NCBI GenBank assembly: GCA_040216635.1
Contig: JAVJOU010000003.1
Span: 62,001-126,000 of the forward strand
DNA: 64,000 nucleotides
Direction of reading: 5' to 3'
Origin: UBA1479 sp040216635
GTDB taxonomy: Bacteria; Pseudomonadota; Alphaproteobacteria; Rhodospirillales; Casp-alpha2
The position numbers were made by a program, and so were the translations under genes. The notes under the pieces were generated by a model. That model was not told the origin of the DNA. It ran no database searches and saw nothing but the letters and a program-made list of their open reading frames with translations. Below are positions 41,098 through 48,595 of this stretch, in pieces. How positions within the stretch are numbered: the first letter of the stretch is position 1; every line of letters begins with the position of its first letter.

Positions 41098-42321
41098 ATG
41101 GCAAAGGTTAGAAAGCGCAAATGGGAGTCCGGCGGCAAAACCCGCGAGGCTTGGGTGGTCGATTATTTCGACCAAAACCGAAAGCGCCACATTGAGACGT
41201 TCAAGACGAAGCGCGCCGCCGATGATCGGTTGCATGAAATCGCGGGCGAGGTTCGCGCCGGGACGCATACCGCCGCAAGCGAAAGTGTGACGGTAAAGGA
41301 AGCCGCCGCCGATTGGATCACGCGCGCGGAATTGAACGAGCGCGAACAATCGACCATCGACCAATACCGCCAACACGTAAACCTCCATATCGTGCCGTTG
41401 ATCGGCAATGAAACGTTGGCGCGGTTGACGGTGCCCGCCGTCGAAGCCTTCCGGGATAAGCTGCTGGATCGTGCGTCGGCCAAGCGGCCCGATGATAAGA
41501 TTTCACGCGCCACGGCCAAGAAGGTACTGGCGAGCCTGAAAGGCATTCTCAGGGAAGCGCAGAGGCGCGGGAAGGTGGCTCAGAACGTCGCCGCCGACGT
41601 GCGAGTGGAAATGTCGAAACGCAACCGCCGTAGCTTGGAAATCGGGCGGGACATTCCTTCCCGCGACGAAGTGAAAGCGATCATTGATGCCTCAGAGGGT
41701 CGATGGCGCCCTCTGATTATCACGGCGATATTCTCGGGCTTGCGCGCCAGTGAATTGCGCGGGCTGCTTTGGGATCACGTCGATTTTGAAGGCAAGGTTA
41801 TTCACGTCCGGCAACGGGCAGACCGCTATGGCGAAATTGGCAACCCGAAATCGGAAACCAGCCGCCGCGATGTTCCGATTCCCGATATTGTGGTGAACAC
41901 CCTAAAGGAATGGCGCTTGCAGTGCCCGAGGCACGGGAAGTCGGAAACCAGTCCGGGCGAATTGTGGCTGGTATTCCCGAACGGCCTAGGCAAGATCGAG
42001 TCTCACGCGAACATCTATAACCGGGGTTTGGTCCCTGCCCAGATCGCCGCCGCCGTCACCGTGGATACGGGCGAAGTGGATAAGGACGGAAACCCCATCC
42101 TGGCCCCCAAGTATGCGTTGCACGCCTTCCGCCACTTCTACGCATCTTGGCTTATCAACCGAAAGAAGGACGGGGGCCTTGAGCTTCCGGCAAAAACCGT
42201 GCAATCCCGCCTTGGTCATTCATCTATTCAGATCACCATGGACCTATACTCGCACCTGTTCCCCGCCGACGACGGCCACCACAAGGAATTGTCAGATGGG
42301 GCGCGGCTACTACTCGGGTAA
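41098..42321 (+). CDS. int: Tyrosine recombinase (phage integrase)
   Basis: A 407-residue tyrosine integrase with an N-terminal arm-binding part, an SAM-like core-binding domain (about 60-160) and the catalytic domain. Motifs: FSGLRASELRGLLW (Arg about 218), KSETSRRDVPI (Lys about 252), HAFRHFYASWL (His-x-x-Arg about 340) and LGHSSIQITMDLYSHL (His and Tyr nucleophile about 387). GAGCG lies six bases before the ATG; expression from the strong promoter at 41034. It ends 60 bases before attR. It would insert the circle at tRNA-Met. Confidence 0.97.
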   Translation: MAKVRKRKWESGGKTREAWVVDYFDQNRKRHIETFKTKRAADDRLHEIAGEVRAGTHTAASESVTVKEAAADWITRAELNEREQSTIDQYRQHVNLHIVPLIGNETLARLTVPAVEAFRDKLLDRASAKRPDDKISRATAKKVLASLKGILREAQRRGKVAQNVAADVRVEMSKRNRRSLEIGRDIPSRDEVKAIIDASEGRWRPLIITAIFSGLRASELRGLLWDHVDFEGKVIHVRQRADRYGEIGNPKSETSRRDVPIPDIVVNTLKEWRLQCPRHGKSETSPGELWLVFPNGLGKIESHANIYNRGLVPAQIAAAVTVDTGEVDKDGNPILAPKYALHAFRHFYASWLINRKKDGGLELPAKTVQSRLGHSSIQITMDLYSHLFPADDGHHKELSDGARLLLG

Positions 42322-42341
42322 TTGCGACAAGAATGCAACAA
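42322..42341. repeat. TTGCGACAAG / ATGCAACAA repeats beside attR
   Basis: TTGCGACAAG (42322-42331) and ATGCAACAA (42333-42341) repeat the left-end motifs at 26931-26951. They lie 41-60 bases from attR, as expected for arm sites of a tyrosine integrase. Confidence 0.5.
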
Positions 42342-42381
42342 AAAGGCCCAAAAGCCGCAGAAATACTAGCCTGAAAACAGT

Positions 42382-42427
42382 ATCATAATCCGCGTGTCGG
42401 GGGTTCGAGTCCCTCCTCCGCTACCAA
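42382..42427. repeat. Right attachment site (attR core, 46-bp direct repeat)
   Basis: Identical to 26757-26802 over all 46 bases: a 3' half of tRNA-Met without the 5' half. Flanking bases differ on both sides, which fixes the repeat length. Confidence 0.95.
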
Positions 42428-42450
42428 TATCGGCAGTGATGCCAAAAAAA

Positions 42451-42482
42451 CCGACCACGGCGGCGCCTTGGTCGGTTTTGTC
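42451..42482 (+). terminator. Displaced host terminator of tRNA-Met
   Basis: CCGACCA...TGGTCGG stem followed by TTTTGTCTT, 24 bases beyond attR. It was presumably the original terminator of the tRNA before insertion. Confidence 0.75.
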
Positions 42483-42532
42483 TTGGTTGGCGGCGATAGA
42501 GTGCCGCTGCGTCCATTCGATATTCGGTGGCG

Positions 42533-43012
42533 TCAGGCCGTTTTCAATGTACCCGCGTATTCCACCAATTGATCAACCACGGTGCCCCAGCCGTCGTAGA
42601 AGCCCATGTCTTCGTGCTGTTTTCGGGCGTTCGGTGAACGGTGGCGGGCAATCGCCGTGTATTCGGTTCTGCCGTCGCCTTTGTCCGCCAACAGCAGGAT
42701 CGCGGTCAAAAACGGTTCCGGCGCGGGTTTCCAGCCCTCCGAGTAGGCATCCGTGAAGACGAGTTTCTCGCCTTCGACGACGTCCAGGTAGACGCCGTTG
42801 TTTTCCATTGCGTTGCCTTCGACTTCGAATGTCGTGTTGAACCGTCCGCCGATACGTAAATCGATGTCGCAAGAGACGACGCGATGGGGGCGGGGAACAA
42901 AAAAATTCTTTATGTGATCGGGGGTTGTCCAGCATTCCCAGATCAACGCGCGCGGAACCTCCAGCACGCGGGTGAAACTGAGGTCGGTTTCGGGGTCGAG
43001 ATGGTCAATCAT
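42533..43012 (-). CDS. AHSA1/SRPBCC-domain protein
   Basis: A 159-residue helix-grip protein of the AHSA1/START type. Motifs are DLSFTRVLEVPRALIWECWT at the start, IKNFFVPRPHRV, IDLRIGGRFNTTF and a C-terminal HEDMGFYDGWGTVVDQL. Such proteins bind hydrophobic ligands or act in stress responses, but the ligand is not known. Start ATG at 43012 overlaps the ArsR gene by four bases. ArsR-plus-AHSA1 pairs are frequent, and the pair probably responds to one signal. Confidence 0.82.
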   Translation of the reverse strand: MIDHLDPETDLSFTRVLEVPRALIWECWTTPDHIKNFFVPRPHRVVSCDIDLRIGGRFNTTFEVEGNAMENNGVYLDVVEGEKLVFTDAYSEGWKPAPEPFLTAILLLADKGDGRTEYTAIARHRSPNARKQHEDMGFYDGWGTVVDQLVEYAGTLKTA

Positions 43013-43365
43013 TCCCGGGGCTCCTTTGAGTTTCTGGTTTTTGCAAGTTGGGTGACATAGTCGTCGAACCGGTCCAATCGGCCCTCCCAGAGGTCGCGCT
43101 GTTCCTCGAGCCAGGATCGAACCGGTGCAAGGGCTTCTGGTTGAAGGCGGCAATGGCGGATTCGGCCTTTCTTCTTGCTGATGACAAGGCCGGCCTGCTC
43201 CAATTTTCGCAGATGGCCCATAAAGCTCGGCAGGGCCATGCGGTGCGGTTCGGCAAGTTCGCTGACCGTTGCTTCGCCAAGGGCCAGGCGCGACAACACG
43301 GCCCGCCGGGTCGGATCGCCCAGGGCCGTAAAAAGATGATCGAGTGTCGAATAATGGTTAGTCAT
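43009..43365 (-). CDS. ArsR-family winged-helix regulator
   Basis: A 118-residue regulator: LFTALGDPTRRAVLSRLALG and TVSELAEPHRMALPSFMGHL form the ArsR/HTH_20 winged helix, followed by LEQAGLVISKKKGRIRHCRL. It lacks the cysteine metal site of ArsR/SmtB, so the signal is not likely a metal. It is translated first, with AHSA1 overlapping its end. A perfect inverted repeat 44 bases upstream (43409-43424) is the probable operator. Confidence 0.85.
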   Translation of the reverse strand: MTNHYSTLDHLFTALGDPTRRAVLSRLALGEATVSELAEPHRMALPSFMGHLRKLEQAGLVISKKKGRIRHCRLQPEALAPVRSWLEEQRDLWEGRLDRFDDYVTQLAKTRNSKEPRE

Positions 43366-43408
43366 ATGGCTAAGTATATGAATTCCTGATCTCGGCGCAA
43401 GATAAAAG

Positions 43409-43424
43409 TTAGCTTATTAGCTAA
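43409..43424. promoter_or_regulatory. Perfect inverted repeat, probable ArsR operator
   Basis: TTAGCT-TATT-AGCTAA, 6 plus 6 bases. A related half-site GCTAAG lies at 43371. Located between the ArsR gene and the MFS gene. Confidence 0.55.
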
Positions 43425-43488
43425 GTGTTTTCCGGAACATATAAGGCCCGCAGAGGCCGTTGATTTTTTGGCCCCTCCAAGAATAAGT

Positions 43489-43498
43489 TTGTATACAA
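43489..43498. promoter_or_regulatory. TTGTATACAA palindrome, GntR-operator-like
   Basis: Perfect 10-base palindrome directly before the MFS start, with T-G-T...A-C-A spacing as in operators of FadR-type GntR regulators. The same palindrome occurs at 62101-62110. Confidence 0.4.
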
Positions 43499-43501
43499 TC
43501 T

Positions 43502-45145
43502 GTGACGCTGGGAGGCAGGCTGGAGCGATCGAGAGTCGCCACAAGAAGCATTCCGGTGCGTCCGACAACACTGGAAGCCACAGACTTGCAATCAGACAAC
43601 CCCGCCATCACCAGACAGTTCGACCGGTTCGGCCCGTCCTACCGCTGGTGGGTGACGGCCTGCGGCATGTTGGGTTCGATGACCATGGTGCTGTCGTCGA
43701 CCATCGTCAACGTGTCCATCCCGTCGATCATGGGGGCCTTCGGTGTGGGCCAGGACCTGGCGCAATGGGCCTCGACGGCGTTTCTGACGACCATGGTCGC
43801 GAGTCAGCTGCTTAATTCATTCACGTCGCGAACCATGGGCCCCCGGAATACCTGCCTGATGGCGTTGGTCGTGTTCACGGCGGGGGCCGTGCTGTCGGCG
43901 ATCAGCCCGACCATCGAAATCCTGATCCTGGGCCGCATCATGCAGGGCTTCGCCGCCGGGTTGGTGCAGCCCCTGACCCTGGCCACGGCGGTTGCCGTGT
44001 TTCCGCCGGAACGGCGCGGCCTTGCCGTCGGCACGGTCGGCATGGGGATCGCCCTGGCGCCCACGTTCGGCCCGCTTGTGGGCGGGGTGACCATCGACCT
44101 TGTGTCCTGGCGCCATGTGTTCATCGTGCCGCTGCCGCTGGTTGCCCTGTCGGCGATCATGGCTTTGACCTTCATGCCCGCGCGCAATCCGCTGGACAAG
44201 CGGCCTGACTTCGACTGGGTCGGCTTTTTGCTGCTGGTCACGGCTTTGGGTACGTTAATGGCGACCATCGGTAACGGTCAGCGCTGGGGCTGGCAATCGC
44301 CCAAGCTGTTGATCTTCGGAACGGTCGGCGTGCTGTCGGCCGTGGCCTTCGTGATGACCCAACTGCGGTCCAAGAACCCCTTGTTGGATCCGACCCTGTT
44401 CCTGGACGCCCGGTTCGCATCGGCCGTGGCGGTCGCCTTCGCCTTCGGGTTGGGGAATTTTTCGACCAATTATTCCATTCCGCTGTTCACCCAGACGATC
44501 CAGGGGTTCACGGCCACCAAGGCCGGGTTGGTCCTGGTGCCGGCGGGTCTGCTGCTGGTTATGATGATGCAGGCGTCCGGGCGTCTGGCGGATCAGGTGC
44601 CGCCCCATTGGCCGATCATCGTCGGCTGCGCCACGTTTTCCGTGGCGGCCATGTTCCTGGCGACCATCGATGTCAACACGGCCTTTCTGACCGTGGCCTT
44701 GCTGGCCATGTGGACGCGCGGTTCCATGAGCCTGATTTCACCGAACATGGGCAAGGCGGCGTTGTCCGCCGTGCCGGCGGAGAAAATGGCCCAGGGGGCG
44801 GGGACCTTTAATTTCTTCCGCCAGATGGGCGGGGCCTTCGGCGTCAACATGACCGCCGTGACGATTGAAATGCGTACGGCCTATCACGCCGATTTTCTGA
44901 CCGCGACCCAAACCAACGTGAAGGGGCCGACCGCGGAAATGCTGGACAAGGTCCGCGATCTGTTGAACGCGGGCGGTGTGCCGGCACCGGCCGACGGGGC
45001 CATGGCGTTGGATTTCCTGGGGCGTGTGCTTTACGCCCAGGCCAATACCTTCGCATTCCATGATTCGTTCCGGCAGATCGCCCTGATCTTCGCGCTGACC
45101 TTGATCCCGGCGTTCGTCCTGGGGCGGGCACGGTCGAAGGAATGA
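43502..45145 (+). CDS. DHA2-type MFS multidrug exporter
   Basis: A 547-residue major facilitator with about 14 hydrophobic helices, the EmrB/DHA2 layout. STIVNVSIPSIMGAFGVGQ in helix 1 and the GRIMQGFAAGLVQPLTL and FGPLVGGVTID motifs (motif C-like) are visible. It should export drugs or organic compounds with proton antiport. The start is uncertain: GTG at 43502 follows the GntR-like palindrome immediately, and a TTG at 43586 with GGAAG before it would remove 28 residues without touching the first helix. No EmrA-type partner lies next to it. Confidence 0.85.
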   Translation: MTLGGRLERSRVATRSIPVRPTTLEATDLQSDNPAITRQFDRFGPSYRWWVTACGMLGSMTMVLSSTIVNVSIPSIMGAFGVGQDLAQWASTAFLTTMVASQLLNSFTSRTMGPRNTCLMALVVFTAGAVLSAISPTIEILILGRIMQGFAAGLVQPLTLATAVAVFPPERRGLAVGTVGMGIALAPTFGPLVGGVTIDLVSWRHVFIVPLPLVALSAIMALTFMPARNPLDKRPDFDWVGFLLLVTALGTLMATIGNGQRWGWQSPKLLIFGTVGVLSAVAFVMTQLRSKNPLLDPTLFLDARFASAVAVAFAFGLGNFSTNYSIPLFTQTIQGFTATKAGLVLVPAGLLLVMMMQASGRLADQVPPHWPIIVGCATFSVAAMFLATIDVNTAFLTVALLAMWTRGSMSLISPNMGKAALSAVPAEKMAQGAGTFNFFRQMGGAFGVNMTAVTIEMRTAYHADFLTATQTNVKGPTAEMLDKVRDLLNAGGVPAPADGAMALDFLGRVLYAQANTFAFHDSFRQIALIFALTLIPAFVLGRARSKE

Positions 45146-45192
45146 GTGGCGGGCGGTGGTCCCGGTATGAGCCCTAAAGCCGGCCGCAGCCG

Positions 45193-47256
45193 CTATTTCC
45201 CGACCAATTCGGCGACGATGGGCAGGACCACCCGCACGGTGGTGCCGCGGCCGATGCGGCTGTCGATCTGAAGTTCCCCACCGTGTGCCTGGGCCAGGGC
45301 CTTGGCGATGGACAGTCCCAGGCCCGTGCCCATCTGCGCGATATGGGGGTCCGAGTGCAGCTGTTGGAATGGCTCGATCACGCTTTCCAGTTTTTCGTCG
45401 GGAATGCCGTTGCCCGTGTCGATGACTTCCAGCACGTGGCGGCCCGGCTCTTCGCGTGCGGCCAAGGTCACCAGCCCGCCTGGCGGCGTGAATTTCACGG
45501 CATTGAACAACAGGTTCAACACCACCTGTTTGACCCCGCGTTCATCGGCCAAAATCTGGGATGTGTCCTTGGCGACCTTGATGTCGAAATAAATCTGGCT
45601 GCAGTCGGTGGCGCCGGTGACGACGCGCAGGCAATCGTCGAACATGGCCTGGATATCGATATGGGACCGGTTCAGGGGATTGCGCCCGGCTTCGATCTTG
45701 GAAAGGTCCAGGATGTCGTCGACCAGCGACAGCAGGTGCTTGCTCGACTGCATGATGTCGCCGGCGTATTCGTGATATTTGTCCGAGCCCAGGGGGCCGA
45801 AGTACTGCCGGGTGATCATTTCCGAAAAGCCGATGATGGCGTTCAGCGGCGTGCGCAATTCATGGCTCATGGAGGCCAGAAAGTTGGATTTGGTCTTGCT
45901 TGCCTGTTCGGCTTCCATCTTGGCGGAATACAGGTTTTCCAGGACCAGGTTGTATTGCCGGGCGATGTCGCCGATGTCCGAACTGGGTTCCACGGGGATG
46001 GGCTTGGAATAATCCCCGGTCAGGCGCTGCACTTCCATGGATCGCAGGATGTCCAATTGTTCGGTCGATTGATTGTGCTCGCTCACGTTCAGGCCGATGC
46101 GTTCCGCTTCGGGCGAAACCCGTAAGGGCACAAACCGGTTAATCAGGCGCAGCAGGATATAACTGATGCCGAATGCCCAGACCGCGGCCGTCAGCACCCC
46201 GCTGCCTTGGGCCATGAACTGTTCCCATCGGTTCAGCCCGGTGCCGATAAGGTCAAGGTCGCCCAGAAGGGCGACCGCCATTGTCCCCCACACCCCGGCA
46301 ACGCCGTGAACGGGGAAGGCATAGACCACATCGTCAAGCTTCAGCCGGTCCATCAGCAGCGAGGTCAGGATGCACAATCCGCCGCCGACCGCGCCGATGG
46401 TCACGGCCCCTGCGGTCGATACGCAATGGGCGGCCGGTGTGATGGCGACCAGTCCCGCAAGGGCCCCGTTGAGCATGCTGGGAACGTCCATGCGTTTCAT
46501 GGTGACAGGGCCCAAAACCATTACCCCCAGGCCGCCGAACGCCCCGGCCATCACCGTGTTGAGAACGATCAGGGGAACCTGGTCCGATGCGGCGAGCGTG
46601 CTGCCGCCGTTGAACCCGATCCATCCGACCCAGATGATGAACACGCCGAGGGCCGCCAGCGGCAGAGAATGGCTGCGGAACGGTGCGCCCGTACCGCTAT
46701 TGTACCGCCCGGTCCTGGGGCCGACGATCATGACGGCGGCCAGACTGACCCAGCCGGCGACGGAATGAACGACCGTGCCCCCCGCGAAATCGACAAAGCC
46801 GAGGGCGGCCAGCCAGCCCGGATCGCCGCCGAATGCGCCGCCCCAGGCCCAATGGCCGAACACGGGATAAATGGGCAGCGCCACGACCAGGCTGATCAGC
46901 AGATAGCCCGTATAGCGCGCCCGTTCAGCGATGGCGCCGGAAACGATCGTCGTGGCGGTGCCGCAGAACATCAATTGAAAGACGAAAAACGCCGCTGATT
47001 GCGGATCGGTCATGGAGAACAGAAAATTCTCCGAGCCGTAAAGGCCGCTTGCGCTGGCGCCGAACATGATCCCGAACCCGACCATCCAGAACACCCCGGC
47101 CGAAATGCAGAAGTCGGCGAAGTTCTTGGCGGCGACGTTGATTGAATTCTTGGAGCGGACGGAGCCGCTTTCCAGGCAACAGAATCCAGCCTGCATCATG
47201 AATACTAATGCGGATGCGGTCAGCACCCAGACGATATCGATCCTGGTTGCGTCCAT
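45193..47256 (-). CDS. Ammonium transporter-histidine kinase fusion (Amt sensor)
   Basis: A 687-residue fusion. Residues 1-405 form an Amt/Rh channel with 11 helices. Its pore histidines are in VFGHWAWGGAFG (about 138) and VHGVAGVWGTM (about 315), and FGGGLGVMVLG-like glycine segments are present. After a linker with a coiled coil, an HK domain follows: H-box SHELRTPLNAIIGFS (about 470), N-box LLFNAVKFTP, DTGNGIP and GTGLGLSIAKAL. No receiver domain or response regulator nearby. Ammonium sensing through the Amt part is known for a few such fusions. ATG at 47256 was chosen because Amt helix 1 starts right after it. Confidence 0.88.
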   Translation of the reverse strand: MDATRIDIVWVLTASALVFMMQAGFCCLESGSVRSKNSINVAAKNFADFCISAGVFWMVGFGIMFGASASGLYGSENFLFSMTDPQSAAFFVFQLMFCGTATTIVSGAIAERARYTGYLLISLVVALPIYPVFGHWAWGGAFGGDPGWLAALGFVDFAGGTVVHSVAGWVSLAAVMIVGPRTGRYNSGTGAPFRSHSLPLAALGVFIIWVGWIGFNGGSTLAASDQVPLIVLNTVMAGAFGGLGVMVLGPVTMKRMDVPSMLNGALAGLVAITPAAHCVSTAGAVTIGAVGGGLCILTSLLMDRLKLDDVVYAFPVHGVAGVWGTMAVALLGDLDLIGTGLNRWEQFMAQGSGVLTAAVWAFGISYILLRLINRFVPLRVSPEAERIGLNVSEHNQSTEQLDILRSMEVQRLTGDYSKPIPVEPSSDIGDIARQYNLVLENLYSAKMEAEQASKTKSNFLASMSHELRTPLNAIIGFSEMITRQYFGPLGSDKYHEYAGDIMQSSKHLLSLVDDILDLSKIEAGRNPLNRSHIDIQAMFDDCLRVVTGATDCSQIYFDIKVAKDTSQILADERGVKQVVLNLLFNAVKFTPPGGLVTLAAREEPGRHVLEVIDTGNGIPDEKLESVIEPFQQLHSDPHIAQMGTGLGLSIAKALAQAHGGELQIDSRIGRGTTVRVVLPIVAELVGK

Positions 47257-47416
47257 GGTGTCTATCCCGCGTCCCGCATCGCATGTGTCGGCACCTGGTC
47301 GTGTCCGTGCGTGATCCCTGCCGGGATATCGCAAACTGAATTGCTCAACAAAGCCTCCCCCTGATGGCTTTTGAAAGAAATGCTGCGTTGCAACATAAAT
47401 CGATCTTATGCCTCCC

Positions 47417-47430
47417 GATCAGGCCTGATC
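47417..47430. promoter_or_regulatory. 14-bp perfect palindrome upstream of the IclR gene
   Basis: GATCAGGCCTGATC between the Amt-kinase and IclR genes. The 400-base stretch 47257-47662 has no supportable gene. The palindrome may be an operator for the IclR protein or a neighbouring regulator. Confidence 0.4.
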
Positions 47431-47662
47431 AAGTCTCAATAACCCGTTCTATGGAATGAACTGCAACCGCAGGTCTATGGCGCGGCCCCTATGCGTGCCG
47501 GTCCAAACCGATTGGCACGGGATAAAATTTTCGCTATGCGAAACTAAATTCCGAAAATTGACGATAGTATTCCGCCGTGACAAAGTGCGTTCCTTCGCGG
47601 CCAGGTGTATGAGGCCGCGCGATAATGGGAGGCGGTGTGCGCCCGCACGCCGAATCAAGAAA

Positions 47663-48508
47663 ATGACCGGCCTTGCTAACCGTGGCGTTACGCCGCTGGA
47701 CGACGTTCCTGAAATTTCCGAGCCTGAAGACCGGCAGTTCGTGACCGCCCTTGCACGCGGTCTCAGCGTGCTGCGCGCCTTTCAACCGGGAGACGGCGTG
47801 CTTGGAAACGGTGAATTGGCGGAACGTACGGGGCTGCCCAAGCCGACCGTGTCGCGCCTGACCCACACGCTGACGCGACTGGGTTATCTGGCCCATGCGG
47901 AACGATTGGGAAAATACAGGCTGGGTCCGGGCGTGTTGTCGCTGGGCTATTCACTGCTTGCCAATATGGACATCCGCAAAATCGCCTGGCCCTACATGCA
48001 GGAGTTGGCCAACGCGTCCGGATTGTCCCTGGCCTTAGGTGCGCGTGACCGCCTGAACATGGTTTATCTGGAACATGCCCGCGATGCCGGGTCCGTGACC
48101 TTGCGTTTGGATATCGGCTCGCACGTTCCCATCGCCACATCGGCCATGGGCCGCGCTTTCCTTGCAGCCATTCCAGAAGATGAACGGGCGTATCTGATGA
48201 CTGCGATGGAAGAACGCGCCGGTCCCGCCTGGCCGGGCATGGCCCGCGGGATCGATCGCGCCATCAAACAGGTGCGCGAACAGGGGTTCTGTACCTCGTT
48301 CGGTGAATGGCAGCACGACGTGAACGCGGTCGGCGTGCCGCTGCGATCCATGGACGGGGCGACGATCATGGCCGTCAACTGTGGCGGTCCGGCCTTTATG
48401 CACAAACCCGACCGTTTGGAAGGGGAATGGGGGCCGCGTCTGGTGAACATGGTGCAGACGATCCAATCTGAAATGCAAAGCGGTTTCGCCGCCCAGGGGC
48501 GCTGGTAG
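47663..48508 (+). CDS. IclR-family transcription regulator
   Basis: A 281-residue regulator: winged helix with ALARGLSVLRAFQPGDGVLG, ELAERTGLPKPTVSRLTHTL (about 56-76) and KYRLGPGVLSLGY, then the IclR effector domain (about 110-270) including GSVTLRLDIGSHVPIATSAM and NCGGPAF. IclR proteins bind small organic acids or aromatics. The start at ATG 47663 is preferred; a longer frame from 47456 contains no coding pattern. Located 87 bases upstream of the TAXI-TRAP operon, so it most likely controls uptake of that transporter's substrate. Confidence 0.88.
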   Translation: MTGLANRGVTPLDDVPEISEPEDRQFVTALARGLSVLRAFQPGDGVLGNGELAERTGLPKPTVSRLTHTLTRLGYLAHAERLGKYRLGPGVLSLGYSLLANMDIRKIAWPYMQELANASGLSLALGARDRLNMVYLEHARDAGSVTLRLDIGSHVPIATSAMGRAFLAAIPEDERAYLMTAMEERAGPAWPGMARGIDRAIKQVREQGFCTSFGEWQHDVNAVGVPLRSMDGATIMAVNCGGPAFMHKPDRLEGEWGPRLVNMVQTIQSEMQSGFAAQGRW

Positions 48509-48595
48509 TTCGCCGCATGAAGGCACCGAACGAATAATCACCAACCATCAAAAGACCAGGAACTGGCTTTAAACGTCCAAAGCGTGGAGGAAATC

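Larger units (their letters stand above)
26757..42427. mobile_element. Satellite-like integrative element of about 15.6 kb in tRNA-Met
   Basis: Bounded by the 46-bp repeat, with an integrase at the right end, an excisionase-like gene at the left, a primase, HK97-type morphogenesis genes (protease, connector, small terminase, gp10-like, tape measure) and cargo (secreted nuclease, membrane protein, XRE repressor, umuDC). No major capsid, portal, large terminase, tail tube, lysis or helicase gene is visible. Structural genes overlap by 1-11 bases with all frames open, so random decay is not an obvious explanation. I favour a phage satellite or an unusually streamlined phage remnant that relies on a helper. 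Confidence 0.85.

Noticed and set aside
42382..42427. A second tRNA-Met gene
   Set aside because: Only the 3' half is present, with no acceptor 5' strand or D-arm; it is the attR repeat.
26757..42427. Complete inducible prophage
   Set aside because: No coat, portal, large terminase, tail tube, lysis or helicase genes were seen in any frame.
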